Source: Paraburkholderia sp. BL23I1N1 (GTDB lineage Bacteria > Pseudomonadota > Gammaproteobacteria > Burkholderiales > Burkholderiaceae). Taken from it: DNA of 64,000 bases. A program made the translations under genes and the position numbers. This document shows positions 1-10,028 of this stretch, piece after piece. The notes under the pieces were generated by a model. The model searched no databases. It saw nothing but the letters and a program-made list of their open reading frames with translations, and was not told where the DNA came from. Numbering within the stretch: the first letter of the stretch is position 1; each line of letters begins with the position of its first letter. The stretch covers positions 1,240,001-1,304,000 of the forward strand of contig NZ_RAPV01000001.1 in the NCBI RefSeq assembly GCF_003610295.1, written 5' to 3'.

Positions 1-315
1 GGCGGCGCCCGTGCGGTAGGAGTCGGCGTACGGTCCTAGCAGCGCGCGCAGATCCGGCATGGTCGGGCCTTGCCTGGTGTAAGCGATGATCTCGCCGGTA
101 TTGGTCGCGTATTCGTTGACGGTGGTATTGCCCGCATCGGTCATCGTGCGCAGGCGTAAGGCGCCGTTCAGGAGGATTTGCGGCGCCGCGGCCGTCGAAT
201 TCGCCTGGCTGGGCATCGTGCCGCCCAATTCGGCGCGCGCGTCGGTGCTGGCGCACAGCACGGCAACCACCATGATCGAGGCGGCAAAGGCCGGTGAAAA
301 GGAAAGATTTGGCAT
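1..315 (-). CDS. DUF2844 domain-containing secreted protein (3' end outside window)
   Basis: The minus-strand frame is open from an ATG at 315 to the left edge, so the C-terminus is missing. The first ~29 residues form a signal peptide with an ARA|ELGG cleavage site. The mature part starts with LGG and has the family-like stretch NEYATNTGEIIAYTRQGPTMPDL followed by RALLGPYADSY, typical of the small DUF2844 proteins of Burkholderiaceae. In related genomes this gene is usually followed by a DUF3443 gene, which would lie off the window. An AGGTGG motif sits just upstream of the ATG. Function is unknown; the protein is presumably periplasmic. Recognition rests on the motif pattern only. Confidence 0.75.
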   Translation of the reverse strand, partial: MPNLSFSPAFAASIMVVAVLCASTDARAELGGTMPSQANSTAAAPQILLNGALRLRTMTDAGNTTVNEYATNTGEIIAYTRQGPTMPDLRALLGPYADSYRTGAA

Positions 316-699
316 GGCCACCTGTCTCGCTATTGGAAAACCCAGAACGCTCAGGCTTTTTTGAGAAGTCCAATTCAAGGTAACACTCAGGTTTCCTGAT
401 CGTTGTCAGGCGCGGCGCGCGGCACCTCAGCCAATCTCGAAAATAGCGTGTGACGGGGCGGGAAAGTGTCTTTTAAACAATGATCTGACAATGAAGCAGG
501 ACATGTCCGACGGGTGTTTAGGAAGTGTTGTGAACTGTTAAATTTGCCACCTGGGGGAGAGGGTGGCCGCCCTGAAGCGGGGCGCTTTTCTGCGATGGGC
601 GGCGCGCGCCGCGCGGCGATTCTTGTGTGTCCATATCCGTCGCCGCGGCGCGCATTTGGCCTGCGGCGCGCTGCTCAATTCATGGGCAAACCCCGGTTT
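316..699. other. Intergenic region between DUF2844 gene and bamC
   Basis: No convincing gene. Small open frames here are arginine-rich and lack ribosome binding sites. A short inverted repeat (CCTGA / TCAGG) lies near 394-409. The region must hold the promoter of the leftward DUF2844 gene, which I could not define. Confidence 0.4.
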
Positions 700-729
700 T
701 TGCACATGTCCCCCCGGGATCGGTAAAAT
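700..729 (+). promoter_or_regulatory. Candidate sigma-70 promoter of bamC
   Basis: TTGCAC (700-705) and TAAAAT (724-729) are separated by 18 bp and lie about 55 bp upstream of the bamC start. Seen in sequence; activity is inferred. Confidence 0.45.
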
Positions 730-782
730 GTTGGGTTGATCCACGGAAACTTGCCGTGGCGTAGCGGAAGGATTCCCCGAAC

Positions 783-2048
783 ATGACTGATCTTCGTCTT
801 ACCAAGCGGTTTGCAGTAATGCTGATGGCAGGCGGTCTGGTCGCCGGCTGTGGCACTTCGTCGCCGACCAAAATCGACTACAAAAGCGACTCGAAATCGA
901 AGCAGGTGTCACTTGCTGTACCGCCGAACATGATCGATGAGACGGCCGATCAGCGTTCGTTGCCCCCGCAAGGCGGCGAAACCTCGCTGTCCACGCTGAA
1001 GCAGGTCCAGGCGCAGGCGCCCGCCGCCAACACGCCGACGGTGGTGCCGCAGGTGAACGGCATGCACATCCAGCGCGACGGTACGGAAAGCTGGCTCGTG
1101 ATCGACAATAAGGCGCCCGACCAGGCATGGGCGCAAATCCGCCGTTTCTGGCAGGAACAGGGTTTCCTGCTGGTGGTTGATCAGCGCGACAAGGGCGTGA
1201 TGGAAACCGACTGGAACGAAACGCACGCGCAGATCAACGACGGCCTGATCCGCGACACGCTGTCCAAAGCCATGGGCAATAGCTACGTGAGTTCCGAGCG
1301 CAACAAGTACCGCACGCGTCTCGAAACGGCGCCGAACGGCGGCACCTATGTGTTCGTCAGCCAGAAGGGCATGCGTGAGGCCGTCACCGGCACGAACAAC
1401 GAATCGACCAAGTGGGAAGCCAAGCCGAACGATCCGGGCCTCGAGCAGGAATACCTGAAGCGCTTGATGGCAGCGCTGGCGCTGGCCGATTCGCGCACGA
1501 GGTCGGGCGATACGCAAAGTGCCGCGCTTTCACCGGCGGGTGCGCAAACGGCGCCGAACGCGGCTACGGCGGGTGCGCAAACGGCGCCGAACGCGGCTAC
1601 GGCGGGTGCGAAGTCGGCGGCTGCGGCCACGGCGGCGCAAAACGTCGCGCTGTCGGCGCAATCGCCTATGCCTGACGACTCGGCGAACAGCACGGCGGCG
1701 CAGTTCTCGTCCACCGAGCTGACGCTCGGCGAGCCGTATGACCGCGCGTGGCTGCGTGTGGGCTTGGCGCTCGACCGCAGCAACTTCACCGTTGACGATC
1801 GCGACGCGAGCCGCGGTTTGTACTTCGTGCGCTACGTCGATCCGAAGGACCTGACGTCGGCGGAGCAGGGCTTCTGGAGCCAGGTGTTCCACGGCAAGAA
1901 GGAAAAGGTCGCCAAGCAGTATCTGGTGAACGTCCGCGCCGTAACGCCTGACCAGACCCGTGTGGCCGTGGTTGACGACAAGGGCGCGATCGATCAGAGC
2001 CCGCAAGCCAAGCAGATCATGAGTCTGATGGTCGACCAGTTGCACTGA
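783..2048 (+). CDS. bamC: Outer membrane protein assembly factor BamC (NlpB lipoprotein)
   Basis: A 421-residue lipoprotein with a signal peptide and lipobox LVAGC (lipidated Cys23), followed by the low-complexity N-terminal stretch and two helix-grip-like domains expected of BamC (about residues 95-225 and 305-421). In the family it is an accessory part of the BAM complex that inserts beta-barrel proteins into the outer membrane. A GGAAGG motif precedes the ATG. The linker between the domains (about 250-300) is Ala/Gln/Pro-rich and holds an 11-residue tandem repeat encoded by two identical 33-bp units. BamC is often next to dapA, but here the upstream neighbour is a divergent DUF2844 gene. 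A strong terminator follows. Confidence 0.9.
   Translation: MTDLRLTKRFAVMLMAGGLVAGCGTSSPTKIDYKSDSKSKQVSLAVPPNMIDETADQRSLPPQGGETSLSTLKQVQAQAPAANTPTVVPQVNGMHIQRDGTESWLVIDNKAPDQAWAQIRRFWQEQGFLLVVDQRDKGVMETDWNETHAQINDGLIRDTLSKAMGNSYVSSERNKYRTRLETAPNGGTYVFVSQKGMREAVTGTNNESTKWEAKPNDPGLEQEYLKRLMAALALADSRTRSGDTQSAALSPAGAQTAPNAATAGAQTAPNAATAGAKSAAAATAAQNVALSAQSPMPDDSANSTAAQFSSTELTLGEPYDRAWLRVGLALDRSNFTVDDRDASRGLYFVRYVDPKDLTSAEQGFWSQVFHGKKEKVAKQYLVNVRAVTPDQTRVAVVDDKGAIDQSPQAKQIMSLMVDQLH
1536..1601 (+). repeat. Two identical 33-bp tandem repeats within bamC
   Basis: Units 1536-1568 and 1569-1601 are identical and encode an 11-residue AGAQTAPNAAT unit in the interdomain linker; a third, diverged partial copy starts directly after. 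Being a multiple of three, copy-number changes would only alter linker length. Confidence 0.9.
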
Positions 2049-2080
2049 AGTAAGGTGTAGCCAGCAGCGAATGCTGTCAG

Positions 2081-2116
2081 AAAACCCGCCCGGCACGCAG
2101 CCGGGCGGGTTTTTTT
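2081..2116 (+). terminator. Rho-independent terminator of bamC
   Basis: A GC-rich stem (CCCGCCCGG / CCGGGCGGG) is followed by a run of seven T, 30-70 bp after the bamC stop codon. Confidence 0.9.
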
Positions 2117-2231
2117 ACGCCCACGTTTTATCTATCGCGGCATAGGCCTTTAGATCGTTGTGATGGCGCGCACGTGTTTTGCTTTCTGTCTGAAACACCG
2201 GTATGAACCGGCGCTCAACGGGGAGATGGCT

Positions 2232-2375
2232 ATGTTTGAGGTGATTCCTTACTGGATGTGGGCGGCGAGCTTGCTCGTCCTGGCGCTCGTATGCGGCGCG
2301 GCCCTGGAGCCGCGCGAGGCGCGGCGGCCAACGGGTCTGCGGGTCAGGCATACGGCTTCGCAGCGCACGAAATGA
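2232..2375 (+). CDS. Possible small single-span membrane protein
   Basis: A 47-codon frame beginning MFEVIPYWMW with one strongly hydrophobic segment (about residues 5-26) and a basic, arginine-rich tail. A GGGGAG motif lies 6 bp upstream of this ATG, which favours it over the ATG two codons earlier. There is no recognisable family. It sits between the bamC terminator and the sigma-54 module. It could be a real small inner-membrane protein or a chance frame. Confidence 0.35.
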   Translation: MFEVIPYWMWAASLLVLALVCGAALEPREARRPTGLRVRHTASQRTK

Positions 2376-2447
2376 TCGGTGCCCTGATGTCCGACTCGCT
2401 TCAAACGCATGAAGCGGGACCGCGCGGCCGCCCTTGTGCGGCCGCAT

Positions 2448-2476
2448 GTAACGTGACGTTACCCCGGTGACGTAAC
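2448..2476 (+). promoter_or_regulatory. Palindromic upstream activator sites of the sigma-54 module
   Basis: 2448-2462 is a perfect 15-bp palindrome, GTAACGTGACGTTAC, and a further GTAAC half-site at 2472-2476 forms a second inverted pair with GTTAC at 2458-2462 (9-bp spacer). The centre is about 140 bp upstream of the predicted start of the sigma-54 transcript, a normal distance for an enhancer-binding protein. The GTAAC/GTTAC half-sites resemble, from memory, those described for CbrB in pseudomonads; the actual activator is unknown. Confidence 0.6.
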
Positions 2477-2536
2477 TCGCAAAACCCCTTCCGCCAATCC
2501 TGTCAATACCCTTTCTTCTCAAAAAACTTCAATAAC

Positions 2537-2549
2537 AATCAATAGCTTG
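2537..2549 (+). promoter_or_regulatory. IHF binding site between activator sites and sigma-54 promoter
   Basis: AATCAATAGCTTG is an exact match to the IHF consensus WATCAANNNNTTR. Its place between the palindromes and the -24/-12 element is the usual position for IHF-assisted DNA looping at sigma-54 promoters. Confidence 0.65.
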
Positions 2550-2576
2550 CGAACAAATTCTCGTGGAATTACATAA

Positions 2577-2594
2577 CTGGCACGCAAGCTGCTT
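2577..2594 (+). promoter_or_regulatory. Sigma-54 (RpoN) -24/-12 promoter
   Basis: CTGGCACGCAAGCTGCTT has the invariant GG and GC dinucleotides with exactly 10 bp between them and the full TGGCACG left half of the RpoN consensus. Transcription would start near 2604. Confidence 0.8.
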
Positions 2595-2603
2595 TTATAG
2601 ACT

Positions 2604-2808
2604 CATGGGGCCGGATTCGTAACATCCGACGTGAGTTTGCGGCGAGTTTCAGATCGGCGATTCCCAGACCCTTTCAGCACCGGCGAACGAACCGGTGCTT
2701 AGCCCGATGATGGCCGGCGCGCGTGGCGCGCGGCCTCGGTGGCCCCGTCGCCTATCCTCGTAGGGCGACGGTTTCGCCCGCACTCCAACGGAGTGCGGGC
2801 TATTTTTT
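2604..2808 (+). ncRNA. Predicted sigma-54-dependent structured small RNA
   Basis: The interval from the predicted sigma-54 start to the terminator is about 205 nt and has no credible open frame. It holds successive stem-loops: CGGAT/ATCCG near 2613-2628, AGCACCGG/CCGGTGCT near 2675-2698 with loop CGAACGAA, a GC-rich stem near 2711-2734, GTCGCC/GGGCGAC near 2746-2769, and the terminal hairpin. The next gene downstream lies on the opposite strand, so the transcript serves no coding sequence. Layout resembles CrcZ, Qrr or GlmY-type regulatory RNAs. Function and targets are unknown; expression is inferred from promoter and terminator only. Confidence 0.6.
2776..2808 (+). terminator. Strong terminator ending the predicted small RNA
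   Basis: A perfect 11-bp stem GCCCGCACTCC / GGAGTGCGGGC with a three-base loop is followed by TATTTTTT. Confidence 0.9.
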
Positions 2809-2876
2809 GGGGTGTCCGGAATGGGTTGCGAGGCTGGACTGCCTGGTGTGGACGCGGCCAGCGGTGGAGGCGGTTT

Positions 2877-3803
2877 TCAGGTGTCGGCGCGGCGCGGTCC
2901 GAACCACGGCAGGCGTTTGATCACGCCGGTGGCAAGCGCGGTGCCGACGAGAATCACACCGCAGCCTTCCAGCATGCCCGGCGACACGGTTTCGCCGAGA
3001 AACAACGCCCCCCAAAGGATGCCGAAGATCGGAATCACAAAGGTCACCGTAATCGCGCGCGCCGGCCCGACCACTGCGATCAGATGGAAGAACAGCATGT
3101 AGGCAACGCCGGTACATGCCACACCCAGCGCGATGACCGCGCCCCACGAGTGCAGCGAGATCGGCGCAGCCGGCCAGTAGATGACGGCGAGGGGCAGCAG
3201 CACGATGGTGGCGCCGGTCATCGTGCCGGTCGCAACGGTCAAGGCGTCGACGCCCGTCAGATGGCGCTTCGTGTAATTGGCGGCGATGCCGTAAAGCAGC
3301 GTGGCGCCGAGCGCGGCAGCGGCGGCGAGCGCGGTGCTCAACGGCGTGGCGGTCGAGCCGTTAGGCGCGGCGATCTGATCCCACACCAGCATCAGGACGC
3401 CGAGGAAACCGATCACGAGACCGAGCGTGCGCAGCGCGCTCAGGCGGTCGCGCAGCCATAGAAAGCCGACGAGTGCGCCCCACAGCGGCGTGCTCGCATT
3501 GATCACGGATGTCACGCCCGCCGACAGCGTCAGCTCGGCATACGCGAACAGACAGAACGGCGCCGCCGAATTCAGAATGCCGACCACGAGCAGCGGAAAG
3601 GCGCGCGTGCGCAGGATCGCTGCGGACTGGCGTACCGGCCGCCGCGCAATCAGCACGATGGCGAGGAAGAGCGCGCCGATACCGACGCGCAACGCCATCA
3701 GCGGCGCAACGCCGAAGTCGGTCACGCCGACGCGGATAAACAGAAACGAGGCGCCCCATAGGGCGGCCAGGATCAGCAACTGCAGGAGGTTTTTGGCATT
3801 CAT
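2877..3803 (-). CDS. EamA/DMT-superfamily transporter
   Basis: About 308 residues with ten hydrophobic segments in two homologous halves, each an EamA domain; the N-terminal LAALWGASFLFIRVGV stretch and the second-half PIFGILWGALFLGE stretch are characteristic. These inner-membrane proteins export amino acids or other metabolites; the substrate cannot be read from sequence. The start MNAKNLLQ at 3803 is preferred because the 14 codons upstream are polar and unlike the family, though no strong ribosome site is visible at either. It is convergent with the predicted small RNA and has no operon partner. Confidence 0.85.
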   Translation of the reverse strand: MNAKNLLQLLILAALWGASFLFIRVGVTDFGVAPLMALRVGIGALFLAIVLIARRPVRQSAAILRTRAFPLLVVGILNSAAPFCLFAYAELTLSAGVTSVINASTPLWGALVGFLWLRDRLSALRTLGLVIGFLGVLMLVWDQIAAPNGSTATPLSTALAAAAALGATLLYGIAANYTKRHLTGVDALTVATGTMTGATIVLLPLAVIYWPAAPISLHSWGAVIALGVACTGVAYMLFFHLIAVVGPARAITVTFVIPIFGILWGALFLGETVSPGMLEGCGVILVGTALATGVIKRLPWFGPRRADT

Positions 3804-4185
3804 TGTCGTGGCGTCGCGCGCGGTTGAGTCGAGACGCACGCGCATCGTAGCAGCGCGAGCGTCCGAAACGTTTCAGGTTGGAGTGAAACGGCAAGATTCA
3901 GGGGGAAGGGCGTCTGACTGTCGCCATCGTAAGCGCAGGCGGGCCCGCTGCAAAACGAGCAATTCTCACGCTGATGTGAGAGAAATTGCGATGAGGTTGG
4001 CGCGTTGGAGATGCGGCGGCAGGCCTGGCGGAGGGCGCGTGCATAGGGCGTGAATTATTTTGCGGCAGCGCGCCCGCCGATTCACCGATACGGATGCTCA
4101 CCATCTGAACTGGCCCATCGCGCGCTCTGCCGCTTCCAGGAAGCGCCAGAGCGCATGCAGTGACGTCGACGGGCGGAAGGACACC
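3804..4185. other. Intergenic region between DMT transporter and lldP
   Basis: No gene seen. A stem-loop (TTCTCAC / GTGAGA with a 6-base loop, about 3963-3983) is the only structure; it may relate to transcript ends of lldP. Confidence 0.4.
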
Positions 4186-5784
4186 TCAGTGCGGAATCAT
4201 CCCTTGCAGGGCGTTCTGCTGCAGCCATACCAGCACGCCGAGGATCACCGTCAACAGAATCGAATGCTTGAAGGTCTTGGCGAACACCACGCCTTCCTTG
4301 CCTTTGAGTTCGGTCGTCGCCACGCCGGTCGAGATGTTTTGCGGCGAGATCATCTTGCCCATCACGCCGCCCGACGAATTGGTCGCCGCCATCAGGATCG
4401 GGTTCAGGTTCAGCTGATGGGCCGCCACCACCTGCAGGTTGCCGAACAACGCGTTGCCCGAGGTGTCGCTGCCGGACAGGAACACCGCGACCCAGCCGAG
4501 GAACGCCGACACCAGCGGAAAGAACGGTCCGACCGACGCGGCACCGAGCCCGAGCGTGTAGGTGAGGCCCGAGTAGTTCATCAGATAGGCAAGCGCGACG
4601 ATGGTCGCCACCGTCAGAATGGCGATGCGCGTCTGGACCCAGGTGTCGACAACGGCCTTGCCAAATTCGCGCGCGCCGAGACCCGTCACAACAGACGTGA
4701 TGAGGGCGGCCACCAGAATCGCCGTGCCGGTGGCGAGCGGCTGGAAGTCCCACACCGCGCCGTACGGCGTGTTGTACAGGGTGATGTACACGGCCTTGTC
4801 GAGGCCCGGCCACGGCACCTTGACGTCGCCGATCAGGAAGATTTTGGCGATGGTCCAGACGATCACCACGGCCGAGACGATGATCCACGGATACCAGCCC
4901 TGGGTGCCGCTGATCTTGCCGCGTACTTCGCCCACGTGATCGATGTTGATCGCGAACTTCGGATCAGCGGCGGGCTTCCATACACGCAGGAACGCGATCG
5001 TCAGGATCAGAGAGACCAGTGAGGACAACACGTCGGTCAAACTGTAGTTGACGTAATTCGCCGTGACGAACTGGGTCAGCGCGAAGCTGGCGCCCGACAC
5101 CAGCAGCACCGGCCACACGCGCAGCATGTTACGAAAGCCCGCATAGACGCCGATCACGTAGAACGGCAGCAACAAGGCGAAAAACGGCAGCTGCCGTCCG
5201 ACCATTTTGGCGAGCGTGTCGGCCGGCAGGTGCGTGACTGCGCCGAGCACCGTGATCGGCACGCCCAGCGCGCCGAACGCGACCGGTGCGGTATTGAAGA
5301 TCAGCGTAAAGGTGAGCGCTTCGAGTGTGGGGAAACCGAGGAGGAACAAGAGCGAACTGGTGATGGCGACGGGCGTGCCGAAGCCGGAAATCCCTTCGAA
5401 TAAGGCGCCGAAAGAAAAACCGATCACGACCAGCACGACGCGGCGGTCGTTCGGCAGGTTATCGATCATCCACATGCGAAAGGCCGCGAAGCGGCCCGAG
5501 CGCTGCGAGATGTTGTAGAGCAGGATCGCGGTGAACACGATCCACATCACCGGCCAGCAGGCGAACACCGCACCGTTGGCGACCGAAGCGGCCGCGAGTC
5601 CGACCGGGAACTGCCAGACGAAGATCGCCACGATCAGCCCGACGATCAGCCCCGCAAGCGATGCCTGCCAGGCCGGCCGACGCGCCCAGCCGAGCAGCAG
5701 CAACACGACAATGATCGGCAAGGCGGCGACGAGGAATGACGGCAATAGCGAATTGCCGACTGGAGTGAGTAGTTGGTGAAACAT
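4186..5784 (-). CDS. lldP: L-lactate permease
   Basis: A 532-residue inner-membrane protein of the lactate permease family with about 12-14 hydrophobic segments. Family-typical stretches include GFSFGALFEGISGFGTPVA, LGFPTLEALTFTLIFNTAPVAFGALG and, near the C-terminus, FLSGSDTSGNALFGNLQ and SSGGVMGKMISPQN. It imports lactate (and glycolate in some members) with protons. The ATG at 5784 is chosen because AAGGAG lies 6 bp upstream; upstream in-frame codons lack such a site. No lactate dehydrogenase or LldR regulator gene is adjacent, so the gene appears monocistronic with its own promoter about 145 bp upstream. Confidence 0.93.
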   Translation of the reverse strand: MFHQLLTPVGNSLLPSFLVAALPIIVVLLLLGWARRPAWQASLAGLIVGLIVAIFVWQFPVGLAAASVANGAVFACWPVMWIVFTAILLYNISQRSGRFAAFRMWMIDNLPNDRRVVLVVIGFSFGALFEGISGFGTPVAITSSLLFLLGFPTLEALTFTLIFNTAPVAFGALGVPITVLGAVTHLPADTLAKMVGRQLPFFALLLPFYVIGVYAGFRNMLRVWPVLLVSGASFALTQFVTANYVNYSLTDVLSSLVSLILTIAFLRVWKPAADPKFAINIDHVGEVRGKISGTQGWYPWIIVSAVVIVWTIAKIFLIGDVKVPWPGLDKAVYITLYNTPYGAVWDFQPLATGTAILVAALITSVVTGLGAREFGKAVVDTWVQTRIAILTVATIVALAYLMNYSGLTYTLGLGAASVGPFFPLVSAFLGWVAVFLSGSDTSGNALFGNLQVVAAHQLNLNPILMAATNSSGGVMGKMISPQNISTGVATTELKGKEGVVFAKTFKHSILLTVILGVLVWLQQNALQGMIPH

Positions 5785-6170
5785 CACGTCTCCTTCGTTG
5801 CTGTTCGAAATCGACGCGGGACTACGCACTACGGGGCGCGTCGCTTGGCTAGGACGGATGGGCGTCGGCGGCGCGTCGAAGACGTGCCGGGTCGCTTATT
5901 TAAACAGGTACTGCGTGTGGCTTTCCCAAGCATAGGGCCAGGTTGGGGCGCGTCAAGAAGGGAAAGTACGGGCGAAGGAGAGGAGGGAGCGCTGCGTCTT
6001 GCGTGCAGGGATCGTCGCGGTGTGATGCACGTGAGGGCCAGTCCGGCGCGTCATGGCGCGTGCTGGCGGGCAGCGGGGTGCGCAGGTTGTGAAGCCAGGA
6101 TCCGTCCAGTGTCCAGGTTGCTGCGGGCACGGGACGGTCAAAGCAGGTCAGCGAGATTCAGTTGCGAGAT
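5785..6170. other. Intergenic region upstream of lldP
   Basis: No gene supported. It carries the lldP promoter (listed separately) and a leader of about 140 nt. The lipoprotein gene ends at its right side. Confidence 0.4.
5929..5956 (-). promoter_or_regulatory. Candidate sigma-70 promoter of lldP
   Basis: Reading leftward, TTGACG (5956-5951) and TATGCT (5934-5929) are spaced 16 bp apart. The predicted leader to the lldP ATG is about 140 nt, long enough to hold regulatory structure. Confidence 0.5.
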
Positions 6171-6674
6171 TCAGTGCCAGTGACCGTGGCCACCCCAGGA
6201 GCCGCCATGGCCGCCACCCCAGTAACCGCCAAACCCGACGCCGATCGAGACCGATGGCCCATACCAGCCCGGGTAGCCGTAATAAGCGGGATACACCGGT
6301 GGCGGATAGTAGGCAGGATACGCGGGCGCAAGGTAGACGGGCGGGGCGGCTGCCACCGTATACGCGGGCGGCGGGTTCTGCTGCGCGTTCTGGGCCCGCT
6401 GCGCGGAAGATTGCTGTGCCTGCTGTACCGCCTGTGGATCGGGCGGCCCGACTTGCACGTCTTGTTGCGTGGCGCCCGCGGGGACCGTGGCGTAATACGG
6501 ATAGTAGCCGCCGGGATAGTAACCGTACGGGTAGTAACAACCGGACAGCGTCAGCACGCAGACAGCGCCGGTGAGCGCAAGCCCCGCTTGTGAAATACGA
6601 GGCGAAATACGTGCAAAGCGGCGCGGCAGCCACTGGCCGATCGTGCCAACCGTGTTGATGATGCGGGACTTCAT
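6171..6674 (-). CDS. Tyr/Pro/Gly-rich lipoprotein of unknown function
   Basis: 167 residues. A long basic N-region leads to a hydrophobic core and lipobox LTLSGC (Cys46). The mature protein is rich in YYPYGYY and PAYPAYYPPP-type stretches, a Gln-rich central segment (about 85-105) and a Gly/His/Trp-rich end (GYWGGGHGGSWGGHGHWH). AGGAG lies 6 bp upstream of the ATG. Such Tyr/Gly-rich surface lipoproteins are common in Burkholderiaceae, without known function. The His-rich tail could bind metal, but that is speculation. Same orientation as the next small lipoprotein gene. Confidence 0.75.
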   Translation of the reverse strand: MKSRIINTVGTIGQWLPRRFARISPRISQAGLALTGAVCVLTLSGCYYPYGYYPGGYYPYYATVPAGATQQDVQVGPPDPQAVQQAQQSSAQRAQNAQQNPPPAYTVAAAPPVYLAPAYPAYYPPPVYPAYYGYPGWYGPSVSIGVGFGGYWGGGHGGSWGGHGHWH

Positions 6675-6826
6675 GACGCGCTCCTGTTTGAATCGGACGC
6701 CGCCATGCGGGGCGTATGGCCTGAGCTTACGCCCCCGCCGCCCCGGCAGGATTGCAAAACCGTAACGGCTTATTTCACGTCATTGCAAAGAATGTTGCCG
6801 CCTTCTCAGGAACGCGTCGCCGGCGC

Positions 6827-7039
6827 TTACTTGCCGACCTGATTACCGATAATGCCGCCTGCCGCCGCACCACCAATCGTCGACAGTGCATTGCCGCCGA
6901 TCAGCCCACCTGCGGCGCCGCCCACACCCGCGCCGATTACCGTATCGCGTTGCCGCGTGGTCATGTTGTCACACGCGGAAAGACTGGCGACAACCGCGAC
7001 GATCGCCGCGAGCGTACCGAGTTGTCGAATCGATTTCAT
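6827..7039 (-). CDS. OsmB-like small lipoprotein with glycine zipper
   Basis: 70 residues with lipobox LSAC (Cys23) and a glycine-zipper 2TM-type segment (GAGVGGAAGGLIGGNALSTI then GGAAAGGIIGNQ). This matches the osmotically inducible lipoprotein B family in size and pattern. GGAG lies 8 bp upstream of the ATG. Expected in the envelope; OsmB proteins respond to osmotic or stationary-phase stress, but no regulatory site was identified here. Confidence 0.8.
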   Translation of the reverse strand: MKSIRQLGTLAAIVAVVASLSACDNMTTRQRDTVIGAGVGGAAGGLIGGNALSTIGGAAAGGIIGNQVGK

Positions 7040-7226
7040 GATGCTGACTCCATTCGTTGTGTCTGAAGATGTTTGCGTGGAAATGGACAGATCACCCCCG
7101 TCCTTACATTTGATCTTATCGCTGCAGCCCGTATCAGGATGTGTGGGCTTGTCAGCAAATTGTCGGTTTCGTAATCAAATGTTTCCCGTGAGCCAGCAGG
7201 CCGCATGCCCGCCCGCGCAGAAACGC

Positions 7227-7249
7227 AAAAGCCCGCCGGTGGCGGGCTT
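7227..7249 (-). terminator. Terminator of thiC
   Basis: Reading leftward, a GCCCGCC/GGCGGGC stem with a 3-base loop is followed by TTTT, about 70-95 bp after the thiC stop codon. Confidence 0.8.
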
Positions 7250-7321
7250 CGGTGCTGCAATGCAGTGACGCAGAAAGCTCGAACGGCGGGCAACGTACTC
7301 AGGCGCCCGCGTTTCCGATCC

Positions 7322-9254
<1,933 letters not shown>

Positions 9255-9358
9255 GCATATCTCCGTGCATAGCAATGTGGGGCGGCTAAGCAGGAGACGA
9301 GATGGAAGTTGTCGGAAATCGCGGGAGATGAAACGGTAGACCAGGTGCGAAATCCGTA

Positions 9359-9458
9359 CGCTTCCCTGCGCTGGCATTATCCAGATCAGGTTCAAAGGGT
9401 ATTTCTCACCCACGCAACACGGACCTCCAACCTCCGTGCCACGCAGGACCCCCGCGTT
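9359..9458 (-). promoter_or_regulatory. TPP (THI-box) riboswitch upstream of thiC
   Basis: Reading leftward, the conserved THI-box elements appear in order: a GGGGGT 5' strand, then GTGAGAAATACCC, then TTTGAACCTGATCTGGATAA, then TGCCAGCGCAGGGAAG. This is the classic thiamine-pyrophosphate aptamer. It lies about 105 nt upstream of the thiC ATG and would switch thiC off when TPP is plentiful, in proteobacteria usually by blocking translation or terminating transcription. Confidence 0.95.
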
Positions 9459-9468
9459 AGCAGCGCAC

Positions 9469-9498
9469 ACAATACACCGCCCGGGCGTTGCTTGGCAA
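9469..9498 (-). promoter_or_regulatory. Candidate promoter of the thiC riboswitch transcript
   Basis: Reading leftward, TTGCCA (9498-9493) and TATTGT (9474-9469) are 18 bp apart, placing transcription start just before the riboswitch. Confidence 0.5.
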
Positions 9499-9617
9499 CC
9501 CGTCTTGAAAAAGTCAGATGTCGGAGATAACGCCGGCCAGCCACGCACTATTCTTATTGTGATAGGGCTGCCGGGAATGATGCGGCGCAGCAGTTCTGCG
9601 TCGCGGATGCGCATTGC

Positions 9618-10028
9618 TTACAGCGTGAAATCGTCGGCGGCTTCGGGCTGGAACAGGATTTTTTCGAGCTTCAGCACTTTTTCCGCGCCGCTCGGCGGCG
9701 TGAAGCGGATGCGTTCGCCGCGTTTGGCGCCGAGCAGTGCAAGGCCGAGCGGCGAAAACACGTTCAGGCGGCCCTGCGTGAAGTCGGCGTTGGGCGGGTA
9801 GACAACCGTCCAGGTCATCTGCTCGCCGCTGGTTTCGTCGACCAGCGTGGCTTGCGAATTCATCGTGACGACGTTCGCGGGGATGTCGCGCGATTCGACG
9901 ATCACGGCGCGTTCGAGGACGTCGTCGAGCATGTCTTGCATTTTGGCGTCGGCGCCGGGCGCGGCCGCGTGCTTTTCAAGACGGGCGACGTCGAGTTCGG
10001 TGAGGTAACAGGTTTTCGTCTTTTTCAT
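9618..10028 (-). CDS. rnk: Nucleoside diphosphate kinase regulator Rnk (GreA/GreB-like)
   Basis: 136 residues, the usual Rnk length. A short N-terminal helical region (residues 1-50) precedes a GreA/GreB-type C-terminal domain with the typical VTMNSQATLVDETSG, YPPNADFTQGRLNVFSPLGLALLG and GERIRFTPPSG stretches. Rnk binds RNA polymerase and competes with Gre factors; historically it was named for effects on nucleoside diphosphate kinase. The ATG at 10028 begins MKKTKTCYLTELDV and has GGAG (in the string TTGGAGAACCCGTC) 7 bp upstream. It is transcribed away from the next, rightward gene. Confidence 0.9.
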   Translation of the reverse strand: MKKTKTCYLTELDVARLEKHAAAPGADAKMQDMLDDVLERAVIVESRDIPANVVTMNSQATLVDETSGEQMTWTVVYPPNADFTQGRLNVFSPLGLALLGAKRGERIRFTPPSGAEKVLKLEKILFQPEAADDFTL

